64,000 nt of DNA from positions 35,275,723 to 35,339,722 of the forward strand of contig JAFMSR010000019.1 of NCBI GenBank assembly GCA_022818135.1, written 5' to 3'. This DNA comes from Saxidomus purpurata (lineage: Eukaryota; Mollusca; Bivalvia; Venerida; Veneridae). Both the position numbers and the translations under genes were made by a program. Below, in pieces: positions 43,401 to 48,360 of the stretch; within the stretch, counting starts at the first letter, position 1; each line of letters starts with the position of its first letter. Below the pieces are notes generated by a model. It did not search any database. It had not been told where the DNA came from and saw only the letters and a program-made list of their open reading frames with translations.

Positions 43401-43585
43401 CAAAAGGTAAATTTGACACTAAGAATGAAATATTTTTTGCTATTTTTATAACGCGACACCGGCAACAAATTATGTCCAGCTGAAGGTTTGCATCAATGTA
43501 ATATTGTCCAGAGATACGTATTAATAAATTATTTATGATCTTTCAAATTACAGCTTACGACAGCCCGACTTACTGTTACTACTGA
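3319..43585 (+). CDS. VWDE-like membrane-anchored protein gene (signal peptide, D8C, VWD, EGF x8, SEA-like, TM); 34 exons traced
   Basis: Exons listed separately below join with matching phases to give a signal peptide, a D8C domain, the central region typical of VWDE (von Willebrand factor D and EGF domain protein), a VWD domain, eight EGF modules, a SEA-like domain, one transmembrane helix and a cytoplasmic tail. Vertebrate VWDE proteins share the D8C-VWD-EGF order but lack an obvious SEA plus membrane anchor, so this copy should sit at the cell surface with its cysteine-rich modules outside. The precise role is unknown; matrix or epithelial adhesion is an inference. As given, the frame is broken between exons 9 and 17: one VWD exon is not found, exon 13 has a TGA, exon 16 runs into repeat, and exon 17 changes frame. 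Exons 1-9 and 18-35 are intact. The gene may be a pseudogene, a gene with assembly errors, or two transcription units. Confidence 0.8.
4797..4869 (+). repeat. tRNA-derived SINE head
   Basis: GGGTAGCTCAATCGGGAGAG (A box) and GCGGGTTCATCGATCTC (B box) at tRNA spacing, with a CTGTAAG anticodon-like loop. Ends do not pair as a full tRNA, so it is a SINE promoter rather than a tRNA gene. Confidence 0.65.
4957..4994 (+). repeat. (GTCGGC)n hexanucleotide repeat
   Basis: Six consecutive near-perfect GTCGGC/GGCGTC units. A related run is at 5198-5236. Confidence 0.9.
6109..6765 (+). repeat. Four tandem copies of a 164-bp unit
   Basis: Units begin at 6109, 6272, 6436 and 6600 with ACGTTAAAGTTTGCGTACCA and contain CCCCCAACCTGTACACAGG. 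A fifth isolated unit is at about 5005-5150. The overlapping open frames here are translations of the repeat. Confidence 0.9.
7575..7745 (+). pseudogene. LINE reverse transcriptase C-terminal fragment
   Basis: The + frame reads [18 protein letters not shown], then [13 protein letters not shown], the conserved 'LVRPxLEYAxxVWSP...IexVQRrAARw' end of jockey/CR1-type reverse transcriptases. Stops follow within 30 codons. A (TTG)n tract lies about 270 bases downstream. Confidence 0.8.
8015..8037 (+). repeat. (TGT)n microsatellite
   Basis: Seven to eight uninterrupted TGT/TTG triplets, plausibly linked to the nearby LINE fragment. Confidence 0.85.
9095..10072 (-). mobile_element. Tc1/mariner-type DNA transposon, 978 bp, degraded
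   Basis: Ends GGGACCTGGTTGCAC and its reverse complement, flanked on both sides by the dinucleotide TA, the target duplication of Tc1/mariner elements. The target appears to have been the palindrome GATCATATGATC. Inside, on the - strand, lies a degenerate transposase (next entry). Located in intron 1 of gene 1. Confidence 0.85.
9487..10066 (-). pseudogene. Tc1-type transposase remnant
   Basis: Frames on the - strand give [10 protein letters not shown], then [15 protein letters not shown] (first catalytic Asp), [33 protein letters not shown] and [10 protein letters not shown] (second catalytic Asp). This is the Tc1 order. The middle is broken by frame changes and the C-terminal Glu region is not recognisable, so it is inactive. 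Confidence 0.85.
10080..11565. other. 3' part of intron 1, nothing recognised
   Basis: AT-rich sequence. GCAGGCGGTAGCTCAG at 10590 resembles a broken tRNA-type A box. No coding signal. Confidence 0.5.
11566..11766 (+). CDS. Exon 2: first half of D8C domain
   Basis: The tttcag acceptor is in phase 1. The translation contains YDSWDD and GWYRMP, the signature of the D8C domain of uromodulin and VWDE (a 'GWYRF' core), then ACPWFTEG. A second acceptor lies 6 bases upstream in the same phase. I chose the donor after CATTTC+G because it extends the domain; gtgtat 16 bases earlier is possible in the same phase. Read past the donor, the frame stops at 11817, so splicing is needed. Confidence 0.75.
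12103..12176 (+). repeat. tRNA-derived SINE head
   Basis: GAGCGGTGGTGTAGAGGCTA (A-box-like) and GTGGGTTCCAGCCCCATTGG (B-box-like). Leu/Ser-like layout, no clean acceptor stem. Lies in intron 2. Confidence 0.55.
12418..12618 (+). CDS. Exon 3: second half of D8C domain
   Basis: Phase 1 to phase 1. It encodes [36 protein letters not shown] and a closing WTSYCF. This matches the second half of D8C, where an I-x-V-x-x-C-x-G-x-Y-Y-V-Y strand precedes a final Y-C pair. The long frame on the opposite strand here is its shadow. Confidence 0.75.
13109..13277 (+). CDS. Exon 4: VWDE-type linker
   Basis: Phase 1 to phase 2. It ends with FLQFKCVPE and LSYIVRW, a strand pattern (F-x-C ... L-x-Y-x-V-x-W) seen after D8C in VWDE proteins. 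The Trp codon is split across the intron. The counterpart on the - strand (63721-63856) has LQFRCAF and LSLVKW at the same place and the same end phase. Confidence 0.75.
13395..13690 (+). repeat. Long polypurine (GA-rich) tract in intron 4
   Basis: About 290 bases composed almost wholly of A and G with few pyrimidines (AGAGAGGAGGAAAAGAAAAA and similar). No exact period. The minus-strand open frame here is a compositional artefact. Confidence 0.85.
14845..14942 (-). repeat. (CA)n-family interspersed repeat, copy 1
   Basis: Reverse-strand copy of a recurrent core: GGGAATGCCACGTACC, then AAACGCAGCCTCCCC, AAAACGAACCCCACAGCACC and CAGAAGTGC, preceded on its own strand by a long A run. Truncated before the CA tract. 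Confidence 0.85.
15438..15540 (+). CDS. Exon 5: VWDE-type linker
   Basis: Follows exon 4 in frame: the first base completes Trp, then [12 protein letters not shown] and LGRLGFE, ending in phase 0 at a gtattt donor. The - strand counterpart (63171-63273) has exactly the same length, 103 nt. Confidence 0.8.
15713..15793 (+). CDS. Exon 6: VWDE-type linker
   Basis: A 27-codon phase 0-0 exon, [16 protein letters not shown] to FFAGLK, with a ttgtag acceptor and gtagga donor. The copy on the - strand is seven codons longer but keeps V-x-C-G-I and FFAGL. Confidence 0.75.
16567..16770 (+). CDS. Exon 7: VWDE-type module
   Basis: 68 codons, phase 0-0. It contains [29 protein letters not shown] and [11 protein letters not shown]. 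The acceptor (taccag) was fixed by comparison with the - strand copy at 61914-62117, where the homologous frame starts at the same residue. About three quarters of residues agree between the copies. Confidence 0.85.
17335..17630 (+). repeat. Diverged direct duplication, about 180 bp, intron 7
   Basis: Two copies share AGATTCATC(A/G)AAG(T/G)TGTTCA, TAGT(T/C)ATAATTGT(A/T)ATAG and ATATATGCAAACACCT. Confidence 0.7.
17697..17855 (+). CDS. Exon 8: VWDE-type module before VWD
   Basis: 53 codons, phase 0-0, with a strong gtaagt donor. It contains [29 protein letters not shown] and GYSLTGIN. The counterpart at 60766-60927 (-) conserves LEQTY, SYNLQLQ, WQGY and LTGIN. Confidence 0.85.
18457..18500 (+). 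repeat. Truncated tRNA-like SINE fragment
   Basis: CCTCCGTGGTCGAGTGGCTA and GTGACTTAAATCC match the 5' half of a Leu/Ser-type tRNA head. The B box is missing. Confidence 0.5.
18930..19284. mobile_element. MITE, copy 1 (355 bp)
   Basis: Inverted termini TTAAAGTTATATTACCCTTC and GAAGGGTAAAATAACTTTAA, plus an internal palindrome TTTTTGACTAGGATAGTCAA. Same family as 42624-42985. Intron 8. Confidence 0.8.
19458..19540 (+). CDS. Exon 9: start of von Willebrand D domain
   Basis: Encodes [20 protein letters not shown] followed by HMRTGNGR. The D-P-H-M-R-T-x-x-G-x pattern is the entry strand of a VWD domain. It ends in phase 2, so the next exon must begin with one base of a split codon. Exon 11 starts in phase 0 and cannot follow directly. 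Confidence 0.9.
19849..20023. repeat. Foldback palindrome, arms about 80 bp
   Basis: Left arm AATAATCTATGGCTTGG ... TTTATCGAAATTGAAGC and its complement on the right, with GAGGGCGAAGCCCGAG as the loop. Lies between exons 9 and 11 of gene 1. Confidence 0.85.
21200..21312 (+). repeat. (CA)n-family interspersed repeat, copy 2
   Basis: AACAAAAATAATATCAAACA, then GGGAATGCCACGTACC and the shared core, GTGCACACCACCAAC and a short (CA)n. Lies within intron 9/10 of gene 1, where exon 10 is missing. Confidence 0.85.
21554..21742 (+). CDS. Exon 11: VWD domain middle
   Basis: 63 codons, phase 0-0, with a Cys-rich core [22 protein letters not shown] and LDFVKCDDG, as in the VWDE VWD domain (C-x-C-G-x-x-x-x-x-G-G-D). 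The copy at 54258-54446 (-) differs at only a few residues, and the intron bases just after the donor also match. The gene lacks the exon that should precede it. Confidence 0.9.
22206..22290. other. C/A/G homopolymer block, intron 11
   Basis: C run, A run and G run in succession, with complementary halves, just upstream of exon 12. Confidence 0.7.
22376..22590 (+). CDS. Exon 12: VWD domain C-terminal half
   Basis: Phase 0 to 2. It contains [13 protein letters not shown], then [20 protein letters not shown] and FSESWR. L-C-G-x-F-D-x-x-P-x-N-D and the closing S-W-R are diagnostic of VWD. No counterpart is visible on the right contig, which ends about where it would lie. Confidence 0.9.
22940..23201 (+). 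CDS. Exon 13: post-VWD cysteine-rich segment, with in-frame TGA
   Basis: With the acceptor at 22938-22939 the frame reads [18 protein letters not shown], then TGA at 22992-22994, then [15 protein letters not shown] and a basic stretch (HARKKRALG) to a phase 0 end. The TGA is in the same frame as the well-supported downstream part. A weaker acceptor (cctgtag, exon start 23021) also fits phase 2 and would skip the stop. Either it is a true lesion, a base error, or the shorter exon is used. Confidence 0.6.
23487..23639 (+). CDS. Exon 14: VWDE-type Cys module
   Basis: 51 codons, phase 0-0: [20 protein letters not shown] and [11 protein letters not shown]. It continues the post-VWD region of VWDE proteins, where a Y-C and a later C-x-x-D-V pair occur before the first EGF. 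Confidence 0.8.
24037..24211 (+). CDS. Exon 15: start of first (divergent) EGF-like module
   Basis: Phase 0 to 1, ttgtag acceptor. It encodes [19 protein letters not shown] and then [15 protein letters not shown], the first four cysteines of a C-x3-C-x5-C EGF-like fold as in VWDE. Exon 16 supplies the rest. Confidence 0.85.
24800..25045 (+). repeat. Degenerate (TATCTCGA)-type repeat
   Basis: Recurrent TATCTCGACTT, TTCGATTTTTTCGATACC and ATATCTCGAGTT words at irregular 25-40 base spacing. The open frames here are repeat translations. Confidence 0.6.
25284..25360 (+). CDS. Exon 16: end of divergent EGF-like module; 3' edge disrupted
   Basis: Starts in phase 1 and gives [20 protein letters not shown], completing the EGF begun in exon 15, then PVVTED. 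A gtacaa donor follows in phase 0. Read on, the frame gives VQGGGE and then runs into an (ATTCA)n repeat. VWDE proteins continue here with a G-G-L-C-D motif, so the exon may have lost its 3' part to a repeat insertion. The exact end is uncertain. Confidence 0.6.
25372..25405 (+). repeat. (AATTC)n at 5' end of a dispersed repeat, abutting exon 16
   Basis: AATTCAATTCAATTCAATTC is followed by AGTTTATTGTATAATAAGGC and CTCCGGCCCATATTC, typical of the end of an invertebrate dispersed repeat. It starts 11 bases after the proposed donor of exon 16. Confidence 0.6.
25887..26155 (+). repeat. About five tandem copies of a ~60-bp unit, intron 16
   Basis: Units contain GATTGTTATTACCGATTCTA and TTGTCAAGTCACTCTAAGTA, with CTAAGTnACGCG between. 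Confidence 0.85.
26365..26611 (+). CDS. Exon 17: VWDE-type module with apparent frameshift
   Basis: The second half reads [14 protein letters not shown] and [12 protein letters not shown], matching the W-x-V-K-V-S-N-D-G strand and the closing C of VWDE. The first half is open in another frame ([24 protein letters not shown]) and stops at a TAA if followed. The frame changes near an A5 run at about 26471-26475. An A9 run lies at about 26402-26410. A one-base error or a true frameshift would explain it. Confidence 0.6.
26864..27005 (+). repeat. Four tandem copies of a ~46-bp unit, intron 17
   Basis: Each unit carries ATTATAAAGCAAAGTCACGT, CTAGTTGTAGTT with minor changes. Confidence 0.85.
27199..27301 (+). 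CDS. Exon 18: VWDE CxxC module
   Basis: Phase 0 to 1: [20 protein letters not shown], then [14 protein letters not shown]. The same pattern (D-G-x-C-Y-x-x-G ... C-x-x-C ... W) sits just before the EGF array in VWDE proteins. Strong tttcag acceptor. Confidence 0.85.
27518..27616 (+). CDS. Exon 19: EGF module 1
   Basis: 33 codons, phase 1-1: six cysteines in CQNGGSC ... YACTC ... GFEGEVC order. It lacks the calcium-binding D-x-D/N-E-C start and is 15 nt shorter than the EGF exons that follow. Confidence 0.9.
27740..30115 (-). mobile_element. Degraded ORF-bearing mobile element (recombinase/SGNH type)
   Basis: On the - strand, residual frames run 30101 to 27740. The first part has [19 protein letters not shown], then, after a one-base frame change near 29778, [34 protein letters not shown] and a Leu-rich tail, resembling an SGNH/GDSL-like fold (G-x-N motif, 'vvvSxilPR', 'N-x-x-x-x-x-N-x-x-L'). 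Lower down come an acidic Ser/Asp-rich stretch (28.1-28.3 kb) and [14 protein letters not shown] (about 27.95 kb), reminiscent of bivalve tyrosine-recombinase elements. It fills intron 19 and is not a host gene. Class assignment is tentative. Confidence 0.5.
28840..29110. repeat. Two-copy direct repeat inside the intron 19 element
   Basis: Two roughly 135-bp units share AAGTGTTAC/CAGTGTTAC, TGGACA(T/C)TGCATATGG and a following ACAAA-rich stretch, at about 28850 and 28990. Confidence 0.55.
30682..30795 (+). CDS. Exon 20: calcium-binding EGF module 2
   Basis: 38 codons, phase 1-1. It starts [10 protein letters not shown] and has [12 protein letters not shown], carrying the Asn/Asp-hydroxylation consensus C-x-D-x-x-x-x-F-x-C-x-C. 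Confidence 0.92.
31124..31237 (+). CDS. Exon 21: calcium-binding EGF module 3
   Basis: 114 nt, phase 1-1: [29 protein letters not shown]. Full cbEGF consensus. Confidence 0.92.
31540..31653 (+). CDS. Exon 22: calcium-binding EGF module 4
   Basis: 114 nt, phase 1-1: [29 protein letters not shown]. It lacks the usual Gly-Gly before the third cysteine (RSERKC instead). Confidence 0.92.
   Translation, partial: KRTNVCQTRAEANGNVWTISTDTCAPVKTVLWETTAK
32039..32152 (+). CDS. Exon 23: calcium-binding EGF module 5
   Basis: 114 nt, phase 1-1: [29 protein letters not shown]. Confidence 0.92.
32371..32463. other. T/G homopolymer block, intron 23
   Basis: T, G and A runs with no other content, of the same look as the blocks at 34.7 and 35.4 kb. 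Confidence 0.7.
32528..32641 (+). CDS. Exon 24: calcium-binding EGF module 6
   Basis: 114 nt, phase 1-1: [29 protein letters not shown]. It lies just downstream of a homopolymer artefact (32371-32463) in the intron. Confidence 0.92.
33060..33225. repeat. Inverted array of ATCGTGTA / TACACGAT motifs
   Basis: The left half carries repeated ATCGTGTA/ATCGTACA words, the right half their complements (ATACACGATACACGATATAC). The whole forms a hairpin of about 165 bases in intron 24. Confidence 0.85.
34730..35105. other. G/T homopolymer block, probable assembly artefact
   Basis: About 370 bases of G and T runs with few other bases, embedded in LINE coding sequence that resumes in frame-like order on both sides. 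The long Gly/Pro/Phe frames called here are not genes. Confidence 0.85.
35383..35523. other. T/G homopolymer block, probable assembly artefact
   Basis: About 140 bases of T with two G runs, again inside the LINE reverse transcriptase. Confidence 0.85.
36551..36664 (+). CDS. Exon 25: calcium-binding EGF module 7
   Basis: 114 nt, phase 1-1: [29 protein letters not shown]. Separated from module 6 by a 3.9-kb intron holding a LINE remnant. Confidence 0.92.
37036..37149 (+). CDS. Exon 26: calcium-binding EGF module 8
   Basis: 114 nt, phase 1-1: [29 protein letters not shown]. Last EGF before the juxtamembrane region. Confidence 0.92.
37359..37500 (+). repeat. (CA)n-family repeat, copy 3, overwritten by homopolymers
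   Basis: CAACAGGGAATG, then a G run, then CCACGTACCAAAAACG, then long G and C runs where the core and CA tract should be. The recognisable islands identify the family. Confidence 0.7.
38309..38550 (+). CDS. Exon 27: Ser/Thr linker and start of SEA-like domain
   Basis: Phase 1 to 0. A short Ser/Thr/Pro stretch ([14 protein letters not shown]) is followed by [14 protein letters not shown] and a helical, basic segment ([12 protein letters not shown]). An earlier in-frame gtaata donor (38431) is possible. I chose the later one because its phase 0 end suits exon 28. Confidence 0.75.
38859..38923 (+). CDS. Exon 28: SEA-like domain, middle
   Basis: Phase 0 to 2, with tttcag and gtaaga sites. [20 protein letters not shown] resembles the helix and strand before the SEA cleavage site. 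Confidence 0.75.
39362..39500. repeat. Foldback palindrome in intron 28
   Basis: CACGATAATTTCACTCGTGG, ACACCCAAAAGT on the left, and ACTTTTGGTGCCAACTCGG, TGAAATTATATCGCG on the right. Between them TTTCACTCGTGGCTG recurs, so direct and inverted units alternate. Confidence 0.75.
39670..39833 (+). CDS. Exon 29: SEA-like domain with GSLVV motif
   Basis: Phase 2 to 1. With exon 28 it gives [16 protein letters not shown], matching the G-S-V-V-V strand where SEA domains self-cleave, then [12 protein letters not shown] and SVKIHDTT. The SEA assignment rests on this motif and its place before a membrane helix. Confidence 0.8.
40286..40382 (+). CDS. Exon 30: cysteine-rich stem
   Basis: Phase 1 to 2, tccag acceptor and gtaagt donor. 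[16 protein letters not shown] and CRSCS, four cysteines, probably an EGF-like half module next to the SEA domain as in membrane mucins. Confidence 0.8.
41368..41384 (+). CDS. Exon 31: 17-nt microexon
   Basis: A T-rich tract and tttcag precede 17 bases encoding SKDESI, then a strong gtaagt donor. It converts phase 2 to phase 1, which is exactly what is needed to reach exon 32 in frame. Without it the frames on either side do not match. Confidence 0.6.
41478..41678 (+). CDS. Exon 32: juxtamembrane segment
   Basis: Starting after the ag at 41476-41477 in phase 1 it reads [16 protein letters not shown] and [16 protein letters not shown], ending phase 1 at gttagg. An upstream ag (41460-41461) keeps the same frame but would start in phase 0, which no upstream exon supplies. 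The 201-nt body is open. Confidence 0.65.
41916..42036 (+). CDS. Exon 33: transmembrane helix and stop-transfer
   Basis: Phase 1 to 2. [20 protein letters not shown] followed by [15 protein letters not shown] gives one hydrophobic helix and a basic stop-transfer, so the N-terminus is outside (type I). Confidence 0.9.
42356..42546 (+). CDS. Exon 34: cytoplasmic tail
   Basis: Phase 2 to 1, tttag acceptor. Asn/Arg/His-rich and hydrophilic: [41 protein letters not shown]. Several Tyr in acidic or Ser context could be phosphorylated. The tag at 42351-42355 is preferred to a later cag because only it keeps phase. Confidence 0.75.
42624..42985. mobile_element. MITE, copy 2 (about 362 bp)
   Basis: Ends TTTAGAGTTATATTACCCTT and GAAAGGTAATATCACTTTAA, with the same internal GACTAGGATAGTC palindrome. 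Inserted in intron 34. A decayed third right end is at about 51930-51960. Confidence 0.8.
43554..43585 (+). CDS. Exon 35: terminal coding exon and stop
   Basis: Phase 1 start. Encodes [10 protein letters not shown] and TGA at 43583-43585. The Tyr-rich end looks like a short docking motif. A gtaagc donor 14 bases after the stop could splice to a 3' UTR exon near 44784, but a polyA signal also follows in unspliced sequence. Confidence 0.7.
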
Positions 43586-43748
43586 ACAAACCTCAATGGT
43601 AAGCGAATTAGAGTTCCGATCATCAGCTTTTGTGAACGGGAGGTTTTAGTCTATTTGCTTTTTTCTAATCTGGAATGTTTTTTTCAATACCTTAGACAAT
43701 ATTTTCCGTTTACGACACATATTCGAGTGTGATGCAAATTATGAACCA

Positions 43749-43754
43749 AATAAA
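43749..43754 (+). promoter_or_regulatory. Polyadenylation signal AATAAA
   Basis: The canonical AATAAA hexamer lies 164 bases after the stop codon, with a GT-rich stretch just downstream. It would end the message if exon 35 is not spliced further. Confidence 0.5.
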
Positions 43755-43934
43755 GTTTGGTTGATTCGGACGAACTAAATGTTCAAAAAGAACAAATATT
43801 TACCTTTAAAAATGTAAGAAACTGTTAAAATAATTCAGTTAGTGTATACACAATAGAAATATTATTAAAAGAGCTATAACGAATATGAATATTTTTTAAC
43901 TAGAGTACAGATCCTTACACTGTAGTAACAAGAA

Positions 43935-44070
43935 CTTTGTTTAAAGTGATATTGATCTTGAAAGTGATATTGCTCATGAATGTGATATTACTCCGGAAGA
44001 GACATTGCTCTTAAATTCGACATTACCCGGGAAGAGATATTGCTCTTGAATGTGATATTGCTTTTGACTA
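43935..44070 (+). repeat. Degenerate ~22-bp tandem repeat
   Basis: Seven or so units of the type TGATATTGCTCTTGAATG downstream of gene 1. Confidence 0.7.
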
Positions 44071-44783
44071 TTCATTGTGATTCTTCCTTTTAAATTATCT
44101 GTCATAACTCTAAGAAAGATATCCAGCCCTATTTATATTCTCTCGGAAAAAATGAGAAGTTATATTTCACAATTAACAAAATGTGTAATAGTTTTATATG
44201 TACTGATGATGTTTAGTTTATTGGTTGATTAATTATCGTTGTCGCTTATGTAAGATTTATTTTCATTTTTTTCTTTTTCTTTTACCAGACAAATATCTGT
44301 ATAAATGAATTTTTTCAACACATTGATTATTTTTAATGACCTTACTTATCCTTCTGGCAGTCAAAGGGTAATATGAATTTCACTGGACTGTATACATATT
44401 GCCCTTTCAATGATAATAATGATGCTCGAATTATATGCTAATGATCAAACACACTGTGATAGGAACTTAGGTGAACAAATGTATATAACAGTTGAATTAA
44501 ATCATGTTTACACTACAATCTGTGCCCTCTGCATGGTTTCAATGTTTGAGTATTTTGAACATTTGTTGTTATTGTTTACTGGATTCTTTAAACAATCAAA
44601 AAGTTCTTCGGAAGTCCTTGCCTCCTAGCAAAGAAACATTTTCTTACCAACTTGCCTAACTTTTATTATGAGGACCTTCTCAAAATAGTTTGTCTACCAA
44701 GATTAAGAAGTTGAAACAAACATTTATTACATATGCTATTCAATGCAATTATTACGTTACTAAGTACTATTTTGTTCTTTCAG

Positions 44784-45250
44784 ATTGAGGCACGGTCACG
44801 AAAACCACCAAGCAAACATTTATCATTCTTACAAAGTGGATCCAAGATGTAGCAATTCTAACATAATGCAGTTTGTCACTGCAATAACCAAGTTGTTACA
44901 ATGTATAAATTTCAGAAGAGAAAACATATATCATTGGACACAAAGAAGCTTCAGGTGGTAGCTGTTGCTATGACACTTATGCATTCCTTATAACGAGGAT
45001 TTATTATACGTTGTTTGCATTTTGTAAAAGGTGCCTTTAATATTTTCGACCATGTAAAAACACTATTTTAGACTTTTTCACTAAATTCTTTAAAATGTAC
45101 TGCATATGTGAAGACATGTCTCGTCCAAACGAAAAGTACACGACACTGATGAACAATATCAAAAGTAGTTATAGTCTGAAAGTTATAACACATGACGGAG
45201 ACATGTATATGTAAACTCATGACGGAAACATGTATATGATAACTGATAAA
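44784..45250 (+). other. Possible spliced 3' UTR exon
   Basis: A T-rich tract and ttcag acceptor precede 44784, matching the unused donor at 43599. There is no coding signal. The end is not defined and no AATAAA is seen nearby. Alternative to the unspliced end at 43.75 kb. Confidence 0.25.
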
Positions 45251-45519
45251 CCTCTGATATTGGATGAAAAAAAATCAAAAATCAAAAGTAATCAAACAAA
45301 ATTGCCCTCGAAATACTTACATGAATTAATATGCGCAAACGTGTACATCAAACTAAACTTACGTTGACTCGTGCCATAAACATTATGAGACTTAAGTTCC
45401 GTATGAAATACTTATTTAGTATACTATGAACATGTGAGTCAGTAAGTATCGCCATGAGCCATGCATTTTCTTGATCATACAATTAACGTTGTATACACTG
45501 TCATAACTTCTATAACTTC

Positions 45520-45627
45520 ATAAAAAAAAAAAATCAACAGGGAAGCCACGACCAAAAAGCAGCCTCCCAAAACGAGCCCCACAGCACCCAGAAGCACACA
45601 CACACACACAACACACACACAACACAC

Positions 45628-45678
<51 letters not shown>

Positions 45679-45691
45679 CACACACACACAC

Positions 45692-45734
<43 letters not shown>

Positions 45735-45807
45735 CAACACACACACACACACACAACAAACACAACACACACACACACACAAACACACAACACACACACA
45801 CACACAC

Positions 45808-45839
<32 letters not shown>

Positions 45840-45935
45840 ACACCACACACAAACATACACTACCAACACACACTAGCATACAAAGCAAACACACGAGGAC
45901 AAAACGAACAATTAAAGGAACACAGTGGGGCACCA
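45520..45935 (+). repeat. (CA)n-family repeat, copy 4, near full length
   Basis: A-rich start, AACAGGGAAGCCACGACC, core GCCTCCCAAAACGAGCCCC, then about 240 bases of interrupted (CA)n, then the far end CACTAGCATACAAAGCAAAC and AACAATTAAAGGAACACAGT. The three long 'C-V' frames on the other strand are translations of the CA tract. Confidence 0.9.
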
Positions 45936-46667
45936 ACCTAACCATTACCTTAAACTCTAACCCTAAAATTTATACACGGATATCAATTGTGCATTTGTTT
46001 TGTATGACTTAGTTTTACTTGTATAGTCTATTTCGAGATTTATTTACATGTGCTTTCTAATAATGCCTCATTCATACTGCATTCGCTGACTTTATAGAGT
46101 TGTTGATTACATGTATATTCATTCAATGTTTTTTTCATAAAGATATTACTGACTTTAATTGTAGCCACCAAGTAGGTGGCCAGATTAGATATATCACTAT
46201 TGGCATTTTAGAAAAGTGACTGAACAATAGAAGTGACAACTAAAACGAGATCCCTTGTACTCATCTCAGTAAAGCAATTCACACTGAGTGATCATAATGC
46301 TTCATTTTGGTCCTTAACTGCTAAATAGGAACATGTATAGAAAGTTCATGTTCATTAAATAATAACATATTTAATTGTCCTTTAATATATATACTTATCG
46401 ATTCATTTTCATTGTGTTTCCTCATATTGCCTAATGTTTATTGATGAAAAATACAAAAAAATGTGCCGGAAAAGAAAAAAAGAAAAAACACGTCCATGAG
46501 AAATTAAATTATATTGCCAACCGGTTTCGCTTTCCTGCTCATCAGGGCAAATATGTCATAATTTCAACATGTCTTCAAATATATAAGCATATATTGTTTC
46601 TTTCTCTAACGTACATTGCAAGTTGTATACATCTCTTCCAAAACATTTAATTTAATTGATATTAACC

Positions 46668-46699
<32 letters not shown>

Positions 46700-47399
46700 G
46701 ATAATACAATGTCGTCTGATCCGTTTGAGATCTTAATCCTGCAAACCATCCCTATTTAAAGGTCCACTACTAAGCGAAAATTATGTGACAGTTATTTCAA
46801 TAGCAAGTACATTACCTTATGCAAGACACTAAATAATGAAGATTGGCAGGTTAAAATTTACAGGAAGTGTTTGGAACACGAAGAAAAGTATTAGTTATAT
46901 GTTTAAATCTCAGTGAATCGACAAAATAACCACCCAGGTCTTTTTAACTTTCTTCATAATGCATAGAAAAATAATTGTACATGTACTGTGATTTATTTAG
47001 AATTTCTACATACCAACTTTCATTTTTTATTAAAAATAACTTATTTCTGTGCTTTTTAAAGTATATTTGAATTTTCGCTTTCCTTTGTATTGGACCTTTA
47101 AAGAACTAGACTTGCCCGAATTAAAAGTCAAAAGATCCCATTGTAAAAACTTGGGTATATATGATTTAAGAAGAATTAAACAACTGCAAAGCATTTTAAC
47201 AAAAGCGTTTCTTTTCTTTGAAAAAGTACTGTTAGTTGTTTTACTAATATAAAGAATGTATATTTCTTGCAATACTGGTCATAAATAAACATTTCTTAGT
47301 TTCGCTTTGTTTTTTTTTTCATTATTTACACTGACCATTTTCATGTGACTAGAAAATAAAACAGGAATATTCAGTTGTTGGAACTATGCAAAAATCAAT
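45936..47399. other. Intergenic sequence downstream of gene 1
   Basis: Apart from the GATT microsatellite nothing is recognised. Frames are short and lack domain signals. Confidence 0.5.
46670..46700 (+). repeat. (GATT)n tetranucleotide microsatellite
   Basis: Seven GATT units in a row. Confidence 0.9.
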
Positions 47400-48360
47400 G
47401 TCAATGCAGTCAGCACAAACGATGGATGTCCGGCGTCCGTCCTCCACAATATACTTCAAACACATTATCTACTAAACGACTAGGCCAATTTCAGTTAAAC
47501 TTAATAGGGATGTCTTTTGCAGGAAGCTCTTCCATTGTTTTTTTAAATCAACGCGTTGCTATGGCAACAAAGTGGAAAAACTTAAAATGTTCTTCTCAAG
47601 AACCGTATGACACAGAGCTTAGATATTTGGCATATAGCATTGTCTAGGTGACCTCTATATGTATCAAGTGTGCTCAAATCATGCCCCTGGGTTCACAATT
47701 GACCCTGCCCAGGGGGTCACTTGTTTTACATAGACTTATATAGGAACTGTTTAAAAATCTTAATCTCCAAAACCACTTATTCTTCAATACCTTAGATATT
47801 TATTATGTAGCATTGTCTAGTGGACCCCTACCAATGCTGTTCAGATAATGCCCATGGGATCAAAATTGACTACATCCAGGGGCTCATTGGTTTTCACTTA
47901 TATAGGAAAAAACTTTTTAAACATCTTGTCTAAAAGCACAAAGTCTAGAGCTTAGATATGTGGAGTGTAAGATATTATAGTGGGTTATCTATTTTGTTCA
48001 AGTCAATGCACGAGGATCAAAATTGGCCCTGCCGGGGAATCATCGTGGTAAAAAAGAGACTTTAAAAATAGTCTGCAAAACCGCAAGGTCTGGAGCTTAT
48101 ATTTTAGTAGTAGTATTATCTAGTGGGCCTCTACAGAGTTTGTTTAAATCTCGCCCCCCGGGTCACTATTGTCTGAAACTATGTAACACAGAGCATTGTC
48201 TGGTGGTCGTTTGCATTATGTACTCGTGGTACAAACTGAACACGCCCATTTTTGTAGAAACAAAAATCCTTTAGAAATCTTCTTCTGCAAAACCACAAAG
48301 TTTACAGCCTAGATACTTACTACGCAGCATTATCTACATAAACAAAGGACTTACAGGAAA
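47400..48360 (+). repeat. Degenerate ~180-bp tandem repeat
   Basis: Units share AGAGCTTAGATAT, TAGCATTGTCTAG, GGACC(C/T)CTA, a CCC(C/A)(T/G)GGG(T/A)TCA stretch and an AATCTTCTCCAAAACCAC-like word. Related single copies occur at 19.65-19.85 kb. Four or five units; the frames in them are not genes. Confidence 0.7.

Noticed and set aside
45475..45945. Cys-Val repeat frames up to 156 codons on the - strand
   Set aside because: Translation of a (CA)n microsatellite inside an interspersed repeat.
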